This document shows, piece after piece, positions 1 through 5,502 of a stretch of 27,012 bases of DNA. A model generated the notes under the pieces. It was not told the DNA's origin. It worked only from the letters and a program-made list of their open reading frames with translations, and searched no databases. The position numbers and the translations under genes were made by a program. Source of the DNA: CAZWLD01 sp964634685. GTDB lineage: Bacteria; Bacillota_I; Bacilli_A; Acholeplasmatales; JAEDCM01. Position 1 is the first letter of the stretch. Every line of letters begins with the position of its first letter. The stretch spans positions 1 to 27,012 of the forward strand of contig CAZWLD010000031.1 of NCBI GenBank assembly GCA_964634685.1. The letters run 5' to 3'.

Positions 1-68
1 ACCTTAATAGAATGACTGATTTTTACTCGAAATTAAAAATGGGGAAACTCAAAAATTAAACAAAAGAG

Positions 69-97
69 TTGATTTTTGGTTTTGATAGTGCTATATT
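69..97 (+). promoter_or_regulatory. Promoter of the FMN riboswitch-ribU transcript
   Basis: TTGATT (69-74) and TATATT (92-97) are separated by exactly 17 nt, and a TGC just before the -10 makes it an extended -10 promoter. Transcription would start near 104, about 20 nt before the riboswitch. The 68 bases before it show no gene. Confidence 0.7.
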
Positions 98-123
98 TAC
101 ATATGTAAAAGTTAATTATATTT

Positions 124-250
124 TCAGGGCGTGGTGAAATTCCCGACCGGCGGTATAGTCCGCGAACCTTTTTTAGGCCGATTAGGTGCGATTCCTAAAC
201 CGACAGTAAAGTCTGGATGAGAGAAAATGTAAAGAAGAATTGACGCCCTC
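124..250 (+). ncRNA. FMN riboswitch (RFN element)
   Basis: The conserved RFN core is plain: GTGAAATTCCCGACCGGCGG near 133-152, then AGTCCGCGA, CCGACAGTAAAGTCTGGATG (200-219) and GAGAAAAT. The closing helix P1 pairs AGGGCG (126-131) with CGCCCT (244-249). In this family FMN binding normally lowers expression of riboflavin synthesis or uptake genes. Its position directly upstream of a RibU-type transporter fits that role. Confidence 0.96.
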
Positions 251-274
251 ATTTTTTAGTGAGGACTTTTTTTT
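247..274 (+). terminator. Riboswitch expression-platform terminator
   Basis: CCTCA (247-251) pairs with TGAGG (260-264), extended by two weak pairs inside the loop, and is followed by a run of T (267-274). Its 5' arm shares bases 247-249 with the 3' strand of riboswitch helix P1, so the two helices cannot both form completely. Confidence 0.65.
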
Positions 275-284
275 ATCTTTACAA

Positions 285-313
285 CCTCTAAATAGATTAA
301 CTAATTTAGGAGG
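285..313 (+). promoter_or_regulatory. Possible hairpin sequestering the ribU ribosome binding site
   Basis: CCTCTAAAT (285-293) is complementary to ATTTAGGAGG (304-313) apart from one bulged G at 309. The stem would bury the AGGAGG Shine-Dalgarno of ribU. This is a visible pairing; its use in control is inferred. Confidence 0.4.
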
Positions 314-321
314 AAGAAAAG

Positions 322-924
322 ATGTTTAAAAAAAGAGGAGTCCGTTATATGACTCGAATTGCCATTTTAGCGGCGATGGCAATTGTTTTGATGTTTTTTG
401 AAATTCCGCTACCATTTGTGCCATCATTTTACAAAATTGATTTAAGTGAGATTCCGGTATTGGTTGGGGCTTTTGCGATGGGACCATTAGCCGGAGTAAT
501 CATTGAGTTTGTGAAAATTGTTGGAAATCTTTGCTTTACGTGGACTAGTACCCAATTTGTTGGGGAGCTTGCCAATTTTATTATTGGTATTTCCTTTGTC
601 CTTCCAGCCGGAATCCTTTATCGCTATATGAAAACGAAAAAGGGTGCGATTTTAGGAAGTATTTGTGGTATTTTCACAATGGCCATTATCGGTGGATTAT
701 TAAATGCGGTTTTATTACTACCGGCCTATAGCTATTTTATGAATACACCAGTTAGCGTCTTCATTGACATGGGAAGCAAGGTTAATCCTTTGATTTCCAA
801 TATGTTTACCTTTATTCTATTTGGGGTTGTGCCTTTTAATCTTATCAAAGGAACGATTGTAACGTTAGTGGTAATGCTTATTTATAAGCATATATCCTTC
901 CTATTACACGATAAAGAAGAATAA
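322..924 (+). CDS. ribU: Riboflavin transporter RibU, substrate-binding (S) component of an ECF transporter
   Basis: This 200-residue, strongly hydrophobic protein has about six membrane segments. It carries the RibU-type early region: a Pro/Phe-rich loop (IPLPFVPSFYKIDLSEIP), then a Gly-rich helix (GAFAMGPLAGVIIEFVK). ECF S components bind the vitamin in the membrane and work with a shared EcfA/A'/T energizing module, which is not in this window. The FMN riboswitch directly upstream supports riboflavin as the substrate. ATG 322 has AGGAGG 8 nt upstream. A second ATG at 349 also has a GAGGAG 8 nt upstream and would give a 191-residue protein, so the start is slightly uncertain. The gene looks monocistronic. 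An A/T-rich palindromic stretch follows at 933-957, but no GC-containing terminator. Confidence 0.92.
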   Translation: MFKKRGVRYMTRIAILAAMAIVLMFFEIPLPFVPSFYKIDLSEIPVLVGAFAMGPLAGVIIEFVKIVGNLCFTWTSTQFVGELANFIIGISFVLPAGILYRYMKTKKGAILGSICGIFTMAIIGGLLNAVLLLPAYSYFMNTPVSVFIDMGSKVNPLISNMFTFILFGVVPFNLIKGTIVTLVVMLIYKHISFLLHDKEE

Positions 925-981
925 ATGTCAATAATTATCTAGTTTTTTTAAAAAAATACACTTTTATATCTATGAAAACGT

Positions 982-1010
982 TTGCTTTTGTGGTTTGTTT
1001 GTGTTATTAT
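982..1010 (+). promoter_or_regulatory. Promoter of pstA
   Basis: TTGCTT (982-987), a 17-nt spacer and TATTAT (1005-1010), with TGT forming an extended -10. It lies 24 nt before the pstA start codon and just upstream of its ribosome binding site. Confidence 0.65.
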
Positions 1011-1033
1011 ATAGGTATAAGGGTGGTGTTGTT

Positions 1034-1357
1034 ATGAAACTAATATTAACAATTGTCTCAAATGATGACGCAAATAAGGTATTAAAGGCTTTAGTTAAGG
1101 ATAATTTCTTTGTGACGAAGCTCTCGACAACCGGTGGTTTTTTGATGACAGGAAATACAACCTTGTTAATTGGTGTTAATGATGATAAGGTTGATCGTGT
1201 AATTGAAATTATCGGAACCTACAGCAAAACAAGAACTAAGCTTGTGCCGAATTCCATTGTCAGCGAATTTGGTATGTTTACATCGGCACCAGTCGAGGTT
1301 ACGGTCGGAGGAGCGACAATCTTTATCTTGGATGTAGAAAAATTCGTAAAATTATAA
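1034..1357 (+). CDS. pstA: Cyclic-di-AMP receptor PstA (DarA/YaaQ, P-II-like)
   Basis: The protein has 107 residues, matching the roughly 109-residue PstA/DarA family. It begins MKLILTIVSNDDANKVLKAL and contains the typical TKLSTTGGFLMTGNTTLLIG segment and the VTVGGATIFILDVEKF end. The family forms P-II-like trimers that bind the second messenger c-di-AMP in the cytoplasm; the downstream partner is not established. ATG 1034 is chosen because GGGTGGTG (1021-1028) lies at the right distance. An upstream in-frame ATG at 995 would place the promoter inside the gene and lacks a binding site. It has its own promoter and terminator. In many Bacilli it sits near tmk/holB; here it is instead next to ribU and a tRNA. 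Confidence 0.93.
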   Translation: MKLILTIVSNDDANKVLKALVKDNFFVTKLSTTGGFLMTGNTTLLIGVNDDKVDRVIEIIGTYSKTRTKLVPNSIVSEFGMFTSAPVEVTVGGATIFILDVEKFVKL

Positions 1358-1384
1358 AAGGTTGCATTTGCAATCTTTTTTTTT
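1356..1384 (+). terminator. Terminator of pstA
   Basis: AAAAGGTTGC (1356-1365) pairs with GCAATCTTTT (1370-1379) around an ATTT loop, with one G-T pair, and runs into a T tract. Confidence 0.8.
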
Positions 1385-1395
1385 CGTTTGATTTG

Positions 1396-1404
1396 TGGTA
1401 TAGT
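1396..1404 (+). promoter_or_regulatory. Extended -10 promoter of tRNA-Arg
   Basis: TGG-TATAGT ends 9 nt before the mature 5' end of the tRNA. No clear -35 is visible because upstream bases belong to the pstA terminator. Confidence 0.5.
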
Positions 1405-1413
1405 ATATGTGTT

Positions 1414-1489
1414 GGTTGCTTGGTGTAACTGGATAACACGGAAACCTCCTAAGTTTTTGACATCGGTTCGAGTCCGGTAGCGACCGCCA
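1414..1489 (+). tRNA. tRNA-Arg (anticodon CCT, reads AGG)
   Basis: The 76-nt cloverleaf is complete. The acceptor GGTTGCT pairs with AGCGACC (one G-T pair), and the CCA (1487-1489) is encoded. The D stem is GTGT/ACAC. The anticodon stem GAAAC/GTTTT holds the loop CTCCTAA, giving anticodon CCT. The T arm is CCGG-TTCGAGT-CCGG-like. A terminator follows directly. The DNA downstream is an accessory island, and tRNA 3' ends are common integration sites, but I found no second copy of the tRNA 3' end. Confidence 0.95.
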
Positions 1490-1503
1490 TTTAGAAATTT
1501 TTT

Positions 1504-1537
1504 GTCTTGATTACATAATAGAATCAAGGCTTTTTTT
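1504..1537 (+). terminator. Terminator of tRNA-Arg
   Basis: GTCTTGATT (1504-1512) pairs with AATCAAGGC (1522-1530) over 9 bp, followed by seven T. Confidence 0.9.
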
Positions 1538-1832
1538 ATGCCAAAAAAAATTTTAAATTAACATAGATATTTTAGTGCTTTTGTTAATGTCAATATAGAA
1601 TTTTCCCCCAAAAAAAGTATATCAAAAGGAGAAACTGTACTATCTTCATAATTGCACGAAAGTTTTACAAGTAAACGATATGCACTTCCTAGCGTATAAT
1701 TTTCATTTATATTTTCCAATAGTCCTTAAAGTAAACCATAATAAAGGTTGTAAATTCATTTTATTAAAATCTGATATTAATATAAATAGCAAATTCAAAG
1801 TCTATTATAAAATTATAAATGAACATTAAAAT
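1538..1832. other. A/T-rich intergenic stretch with a possible decayed minus-strand reading frame
   Basis: No intact gene is visible. On the minus strand the frame from 1725 down to the stop at 1558-1560 stays open for 55 codons. It reads like protein (it contains the segments TLGSAYRLLVKLSCNYED and SPFDILFLGENS), which is long for such A/T-rich DNA. There is no start codon with a ribosome binding site, and an in-frame stop lies just upstream (1726-1728). It may be the 3' remnant of a lost gene of the island. I do not recognise a family. Confidence 0.3.
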
Positions 1833-1833
1833 C

Positions 1834-1848
1834 TTACCATTTAGGTAA
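1834..1848. promoter_or_regulatory. Operator 1 of the toxin-antitoxin promoter
   Basis: TTACC-ATTTA-GGTAA is a perfect 5+5 palindrome just upstream of the -35 (1857). With its flanks (1833-1853) it is an exact reverse complement of 1885-1905. Confidence 0.75.
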
Positions 1849-1856
1849 TTTTAGTG

Positions 1857-1885
1857 TTGACATTTATTAACTTAATTTGTATAAT
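1857..1885 (+). promoter_or_regulatory. Consensus promoter of the toxin-antitoxin operon
   Basis: TTGACA (1857-1862), a 17-nt spacer and TATAAT (1880-1885) match the sigma-70/sigma-A consensus at every position. The promoter lies exactly between two palindromic operators. A strong promoter held down by repressor binding on both sides is typical of autoregulated toxin-antitoxin loci. Confidence 0.92.
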
Positions 1886-1889
1886 AAAA

Positions 1890-1904
1890 TTACCTAAATG
1901 GTAA
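1890..1904. promoter_or_regulatory. Operator 2 of the toxin-antitoxin promoter
   Basis: TTACC-TAAAT-GGTAA is the inverse copy of operator 1, centred 56 bp downstream and covering the expected transcription start. The likely ligand is the XRE-type antitoxin encoded by the second gene; that is an inference from family habit. Confidence 0.75.
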
Positions 1905-1923
1905 GTGGAAGTGAAAGAAATTA

Positions 1924-2295
1924 ATGAAGCAATTATATTTAAATCGTTTTGTTGAAGAATTGCTTGAAGATTTAATTGATGTTTCAAAAGAAAGAAAACT
2001 TTTGATGAAGTATATGAGTAAAGATACTGTTAGAATGTTGAAGAAAAGAATTGATTATTTTAGATCGGCTCCAAATTTTCAATGGTGTTTAAATAATCCA
2101 ATTGGAAATTTTGAATCATTAATTGGCAATTATCAACACAAGTATTCAATAAAATTGGATAGGAATTATAGATTAATCGTTAGTCCTAATGTTTCAGATT
2201 ACAGTCCTGAATCATTGTTAAATTGTACGGAATATTTTATAGAAGGAGTGGTGGATTATCATGGCAATGGAAAAGACAACTGGCTTATCCCGTGA
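1924..2295 (+). CDS. HigB/RelE-like toxin
   Basis: This 123-residue protein is the first gene of the pair. Its C-terminal half has the RelE/HigB-type pattern: a basic strand (SIKLDRNYRLIVSP) followed by a strand around IEGVVDYHGNGKDNWLIP. Toxins of this fold cleave mRNA, usually in the ribosome. The N-terminal part (residues 1-60) is helical and longer than in classical 90-110-residue RelE proteins. ATG 1924 is the first start after the promoter; its binding site is weak (GGAAGTGAAAG). The last 35 nt overlap the antitoxin gene, suggesting coupled translation. The toxin-first order is the HigBA arrangement. The family call rests on the C-terminal motif and on the partner, so the exact subfamily is uncertain. 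Confidence 0.75.
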   Translation: MKQLYLNRFVEELLEDLIDVSKERKLLMKYMSKDTVRMLKKRIDYFRSAPNFQWCLNNPIGNFESLIGNYQHKYSIKLDRNYRLIVSPNVSDYSPESLLNCTEYFIEGVVDYHGNGKDNWLIP

Positions 2296-3355
2296 TTTCA
2301 TAATTCATCCAGGAGAAACTTTAATGGAGTTTTTAGAGGAAAGAAAGATGAGTCAAAAGGAATTAGCTATAAGATGTGGAGTTAGTGAAAAGCATATTAG
2401 TACTGTATTAAATGGGAAAAAAGATATTTCAGCTAATTTTGCAAAAAAATTAGAATACGCATTAGGCATTGATGCTATATTTTGGATGAATTTACAGTCA
2501 AATTATGATAAGGATATTATAAAATATGAAGAATTACATAATATTACTGATGAAGAAATCTCAGTATTAAGAAATCTCAAAGAAATTTTGGTTGATTACA
2601 AAGAAGAAAAATTTATTTCACCAAATCTAACAAATGTCGATGAAGTAATGGAATTAAGACGTGTATTTAATATAAGCAATTTATTAGATATACCAAAACT
2701 AAATCATATTGGCGCTTATAGATTAAAAAATGATAAGGTTATTGTTGATCATTATGTAATGTTTGCATGGGAAAAATACTGTGAACTAATTGATAAAACT
2801 AAAATTGACAAAGAACTTGATATTGAAAAATTAAAAGAATCTATACCATTAATAAAATCGATTATGTTCCATAAACCTCAAAATATTATTGGTGAAATAA
2901 AAATGATATTAGAAAAGTGTGGTATTAGATTTCATCTTGTGAAAAGTTATAAAGGAGCTCCAGTACAAGGATTTATTAAACATAATGAATCTAATGGAAT
3001 ATCTTTATTTATTACGATAAGAGGAAGTTTTGCGGATATATTTTGGTTCACACTTTTCCATGAGATTGCACACATACTAAATGGTGATGCTAAAAATAGC
3101 TTTATTGACTACGATGAAATGCCAGTATCTATCGAAAATAAAGCAAATGATGTTGCATCAGAAATCCTAATTTCAAAAGTAAGCTATGAAAGCTTTATTA
3201 AGAAACATAATTATTCTATTGATGCCATTAAAAAACTAGCGAAGGATAATGAAGTTCAAGTATTTATTTGTTTAGGAAGATTAATGAAAGATAAAATAAT
3301 CGATTGGAATCAATATTCAAATTATAGAGTGAGATATGAATTGATTGAAAATTAA
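2261..3355 (+). CDS. HigA-type antitoxin fused to an ImmA/IrrE metallopeptidase domain
   Basis: The 364-residue protein has two parts. Residues 15-80 are an XRE-type helix-turn-helix of the HigA class (IIHPGETLMEFLEERKMSQ, then a Gly/Lys-rich turn), which should bind both the toxin and the operators at 1834-1904. Residues about 200-330 are an ImmA/IrrE (COG2856) domain with the zinc motif HEIAH at 267-271 and a downstream acidic helix (IENKANDVASEIL) that supplies the usual third-ligand region. In ImmA the domain cleaves a partner repressor; here it sits on the antitoxin itself, so self-cleavage or regulated cleavage is possible but unproven. ATG 2261 follows AAGGAG (2242-2247); ATG 2267 is an alternative. 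It overlaps the toxin gene by 35 nt. Codon use is very A/T-rich, like the toxin and unlike the core genes. Confidence 0.88.
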   Translation: MAMEKTTGLSRDFIIHPGETLMEFLEERKMSQKELAIRCGVSEKHISTVLNGKKDISANFAKKLEYALGIDAIFWMNLQSNYDKDIIKYEELHNITDEEISVLRNLKEILVDYKEEKFISPNLTNVDEVMELRRVFNISNLLDIPKLNHIGAYRLKNDKVIVDHYVMFAWEKYCELIDKTKIDKELDIEKLKESIPLIKSIMFHKPQNIIGEIKMILEKCGIRFHLVKSYKGAPVQGFIKHNESNGISLFITIRGSFADIFWFTLFHEIAHILNGDAKNSFIDYDEMPVSIENKANDVASEILISKVSYESFIKKHNYSIDAIKKLAKDNEVQVFICLGRLMKDKIIDWNQYSNYRVRYELIEN

Positions 3356-3407
3356 ACTATCATTCAATAGATTTTAGACAATCAAGCGGGATGTATATAG
3401 TAAAATG

Positions 3408-3458
3408 AAACTGAGCCATTTATAAGAAAATCCTTAATAGAAAACTGAGCCATTTATA
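3408..3458. repeat. Two 17-nt direct repeats at 34-nt pitch
   Basis: AAACTGAGCCATTTATA occurs at 3408-3424 and again, identical, at 3442-3458. The pitch of about three helical turns matches the arrays at 4953-5030 and 5167-5246, though the unit differs. IS21-family elements also carry repeated terminal units, so a leftover IS end is a real alternative. A short open stretch (3469-3519, ending TAA) follows and may be the tail of a deleted gene. Confidence 0.6.
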
Positions 3459-3523
3459 TTTATTATGTGCTGATGATGAACAAGTGGTATTAGCACATAA
3501 TATGATGTTAGTAAAGTAAAAAG

Positions 3524-3562
3524 GAACGAAGAGCAAATAAACATCTTCGTTCTATATTTTTT
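3524..3562. terminator. Bidirectional terminator between the antitoxin and the ATPase gene
   Basis: GAACGAAGA (3524-3532) pairs perfectly with TCTTCGTTC (3544-3552). T-rich runs follow on the plus strand (3557-3562), and on the minus strand TTTTT follows the hairpin. It ends the minus-strand ATPase gene, whose stop is at 3585. Confidence 0.75.
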
Positions 3563-3584
3563 ATGAGGAGAAGAATATAAATAC

Positions 3585-4922
3585 TTACAAATTCACCTTT
3601 TCACTTAAAAATCTTTTTAGTAAAAAGGCCATAAAATATGGAAATGTATAAAATTTACCATTGAAACCAATATTTTTTTCGGCAAATTTAATTCCGTATT
3701 TTATATCTGGATATTTATCGCTTTCAATTAGCTTATTAAGCGAAACTGTTGAACCGTCTTTAGCTTTTACCTCTACAGGAATTAACGAGTTAGCATCTCT
3801 TACAAAAAAATCCATTTCGATTGTCGATTTTTCATTTTTGAAATAAAACAATGAATATCCCGATTTAACCAACATATCAGAAACGATATTTTCATATATT
3901 GCCCCTTTGTAGGTTCCATAATTCTTATTATTTCTTAAATCAGCTTGCGCTTCATCATCCAATGAAGCTACTAATAATCCAGTATCCATAAAATAAAGCT
4001 TATAGCTATTTGGGTTATAATTACCCTTTAGTGGCAATTCTGGTCTATCCATGCAGAAGCATTGATTGATTATTCCTGCGCTGACTAACCAATCAACAAC
4101 ACCGATATATTCTCTATTTCTCGAACCAGGCTCAATCTTAGATATCTGAAATTTTTTATTTTCCTTTCCTAAAAAAACAGGAATCTTTCGAAATACATTT
4201 AAGATTTTGCCCTTATCAAGGCCATTAGCATATTTAGTAATATCCTCTTCATAATCTAAAATAATTTGTCTTTGGAGCTTTAAAGAACCGCTGAAATTAT
4301 TGTTTTCAATAAAAGTATTAACGACATTAGGCATTCCACCTAAAACTAAATATTCATGAAAGCAATTCAAAAAAGCTTCGTATTCAACATTGCCTAACGG
4401 CCTCACTGTTAGCATTTTTTGATACATTTCTTCAATTTGGTTTTCTTTATATCCTTTAGCCCATAGGAATTCTTCGAAATCCATTGAATACATATTATAA
4501 TCCTCTTTATATCCAACACTTACGGATTCAATCTCTTGATAATTAATGCCCATTAACGAACCAGAACATATAACATCATATCTTCCATCTAATTTGAAAG
4601 CTTTAAGGCTTGTGGCGGAATTGATGCAATTTTGTATTTCGTCGAAGAAGATAAGCGTGTTACCAGGTTCGAAAACCAAAGAGGGATCTTTTAATGTTAT
4701 GTTCTTTACAATATTATCAACGGAAAAGCCATCATCAAAAATGTTTTTATATTCCTTTTGTAAAACGAAATTTATCTCTATTACGTTTTTGTAATTCTCT
4801 TTTGCAAATTTCAAAATCGACATTGTCTTCCCGATTTGCCTTGCCCCTTTAACTATAAGAGGATACCTGTTGGTTTGCTTTTTCCAATTTAATAAAAACT
4901 TATCTATTTTTCTTTGTAGCAT
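3585..4922 (-). CDS. AAA_14/DUF4143-type AAA ATPase with a PD-(D/E)xK-like C-terminus
   Basis: The protein has 445 residues. Walker A is GARQIGKT (26-33) and Walker B is LIFFDEIQ (90-97), followed by the sensor-like strand VICSGSLMG (about 115-123). These are typical of the AAA_14 family. The C-terminal DUF4143 region (about 320-420) contains IEMDFFV followed by IPVEVKA, the D...ExK pattern of PD-(D/E)xK nuclease folds. The cellular function of the family is not established. ATG 4922 has an AAAGGA binding site about 10 nt upstream. Three direct repeats at a 32-nt pitch lie upstream, and the nearest abuts a predicted extended -10. It reads opposite to its neighbours within the island. The remnant of a homologue lies 350 bp away on the plus strand. 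Confidence 0.85.
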   Translation of the reverse strand: MLQRKIDKFLLNWKKQTNRYPLIVKGARQIGKTMSILKFAKENYKNVIEINFVLQKEYKNIFDDGFSVDNIVKNITLKDPSLVFEPGNTLIFFDEIQNCINSATSLKAFKLDGRYDVICSGSLMGINYQEIESVSVGYKEDYNMYSMDFEEFLWAKGYKENQIEEMYQKMLTVRPLGNVEYEAFLNCFHEYLVLGGMPNVVNTFIENNNFSGSLKLQRQIILDYEEDITKYANGLDKGKILNVFRKIPVFLGKENKKFQISKIEPGSRNREYIGVVDWLVSAGIINQCFCMDRPELPLKGNYNPNSYKLYFMDTGLLVASLDDEAQADLRNNKNYGTYKGAIYENIVSDMLVKSGYSLFYFKNEKSTIEMDFFVRDANSLIPVEVKAKDGSTVSLNKLIESDKYPDIKYGIKFAEKNIGFNGKFYTFPYFMAFLLKRFLSEKVNL

Positions 4923-4946
4923 TCTTATCGCTTCCTTTACAGTATT

Positions 4947-4955
4947 ATCTTATCA
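4947..4955 (-). promoter_or_regulatory. Extended -10 of the ATPase gene, abutting the last repeat
   Basis: On the minus strand TGA-TAAGAT is read. The TGA belongs to the gene-proximal repeat and TAAGAT follows at once. The -35 region is poor. Transcription would start near 4940, just upstream of the ribosome binding site. Confidence 0.45.
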
Positions 4956-5030
4956 CAAAATTCCGAGTAAATAAAGTCTTATAATCACAAAATTCCGACT
5001 ATATTTTAAAATATTTTCACAAAATTCCTA
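4953..5030 (-). repeat. Three direct repeats at exact 32-nt pitch upstream of the AAA ATPase
   Basis: On the plus strand TCACAAAATTCCGA is at 4953-4966 and 4985-4998, and TCACAAAATTCCTA at 5017-5030. In the gene's direction the unit reads TCGGAATTTTGTGA. The starts are 32 nt apart both times, about three helical turns, so all copies face the same side of the DNA. The spacers are unrelated. The copies lie 30 to 108 nt before the ATPase start codon, where binding sites for a regulator or element-end repeats would be expected. Confidence 0.9.
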
Positions 5031-5166
5031 AAGCGTGCTTTTTTTGAGTAAAATAATTCAGGATTATCTAATATGATAAGTTAATTAGAATTTCTTAAAT
5101 CTTTGTATTTAAAAAAAATACTAAGGTTAATACTATTTGATTTTCTTCTTTTTATGGCATTATTTG

Positions 5167-5246
5167 TCGCAAACGTGATATTCGAGTATAAATTTACTTT
5201 CGCAAACGTGATAATTAGGTTTCAATATACCTTCGCAAACGTGATA
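5167..5246 (+). repeat. Three direct repeats at exact 33-nt pitch upstream of the ATPase remnant
   Basis: TCGCAAACGTGATA occurs identically at 5167-5180, 5200-5213 and 5233-5246. The unit differs from that of the neighbouring array in its first half, but both units share GTGA near the 3' end in gene direction. The last copy runs into TGA-TAAAAT (5242-5250), an extended -10, as in the other array. The distance to the old start codon is 24 nt. Confidence 0.92.
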
Positions 5247-5270
5247 AAATAAAGTTAGGGGAGATTAATT

Positions 5271-5432
5271 ATGAACTTAGTTTTAAAAAGAAAAAAATAT
5301 AACGACATATTAATATGGAAAAATGAATAAACTCCAGATTATGCATTATTCCTTTATGGAGCAAGAAGAGTAAGCAAATAAACCATTGCGGAAGCCTTTG
5401 GTAAAGCAGAATATAGATCACATATAATATAG
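5271..5432 (+). pseudogene. Dead 5' remnant of a second AAA ATPase (DUF4143 type)
   Basis: From ATG 5271, with AGGGGAGA upstream, the frame reads MNLVLKRKKYNDILIWKNE, stop, TPDYALFLYGARRVSK, stop, TIAEAFGKAEYRSH. This is the start of the same ATPase family, with LYGARRV matching the Walker A lead-in. In-frame TAA codons lie at 5328 and 5379 and a TAG at 5430. The Walker A Gly before the Lys is now Ser, and the codon after the Lys is now a stop. The rest of the gene is gone. The upstream repeat array is intact. Confidence 0.8.
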
Positions 5433-5502
5433 ACCACATATCAATTATTTATTTCTCTTTACTTTTCCAAATATTTCTTATATCATATAGAAAGGTGATA
5501 TT

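Larger units (their letters stand above)
4923..5502. other. Intergenic region with two three-repeat arrays and a dead ATPase start
   Basis: These 580 bases separate the minus-strand ATPase from the plus-strand TPR gene. They hold, in order, the 32-nt-pitch array of the intact ATPase, about 135 nt of plain A/T-rich DNA, the 33-nt-pitch array, and the pseudogene remnant, each listed separately. The last 70 nt lead into the TPR gene without a convincing -35/-10 pair. Confidence 0.7.

Noticed and set aside
1219..1527. Minus-strand frame crossing pstA and the tRNA gene
   Set aside because: It is the shadow of two well-supported features.
2293..2295. Recoded TGA (Mycoplasma-type code)
   Set aside because: Genes end normally at TGA and tryptophan is written TGG throughout, so the standard code applies.
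4953..5246. CRISPR array
   Set aside because: Repeats are only about 14 nt, with three copies per set and spacers of about 18-19 nt, and no cas genes are present; this is outside the CRISPR pattern.
1487..5502. Duplicated tRNA 3' end as an attachment site
   Set aside because: I looked for GGTTCGAGTCCGG-like sequence downstream in the island and found none, and there is no integrase in the island.
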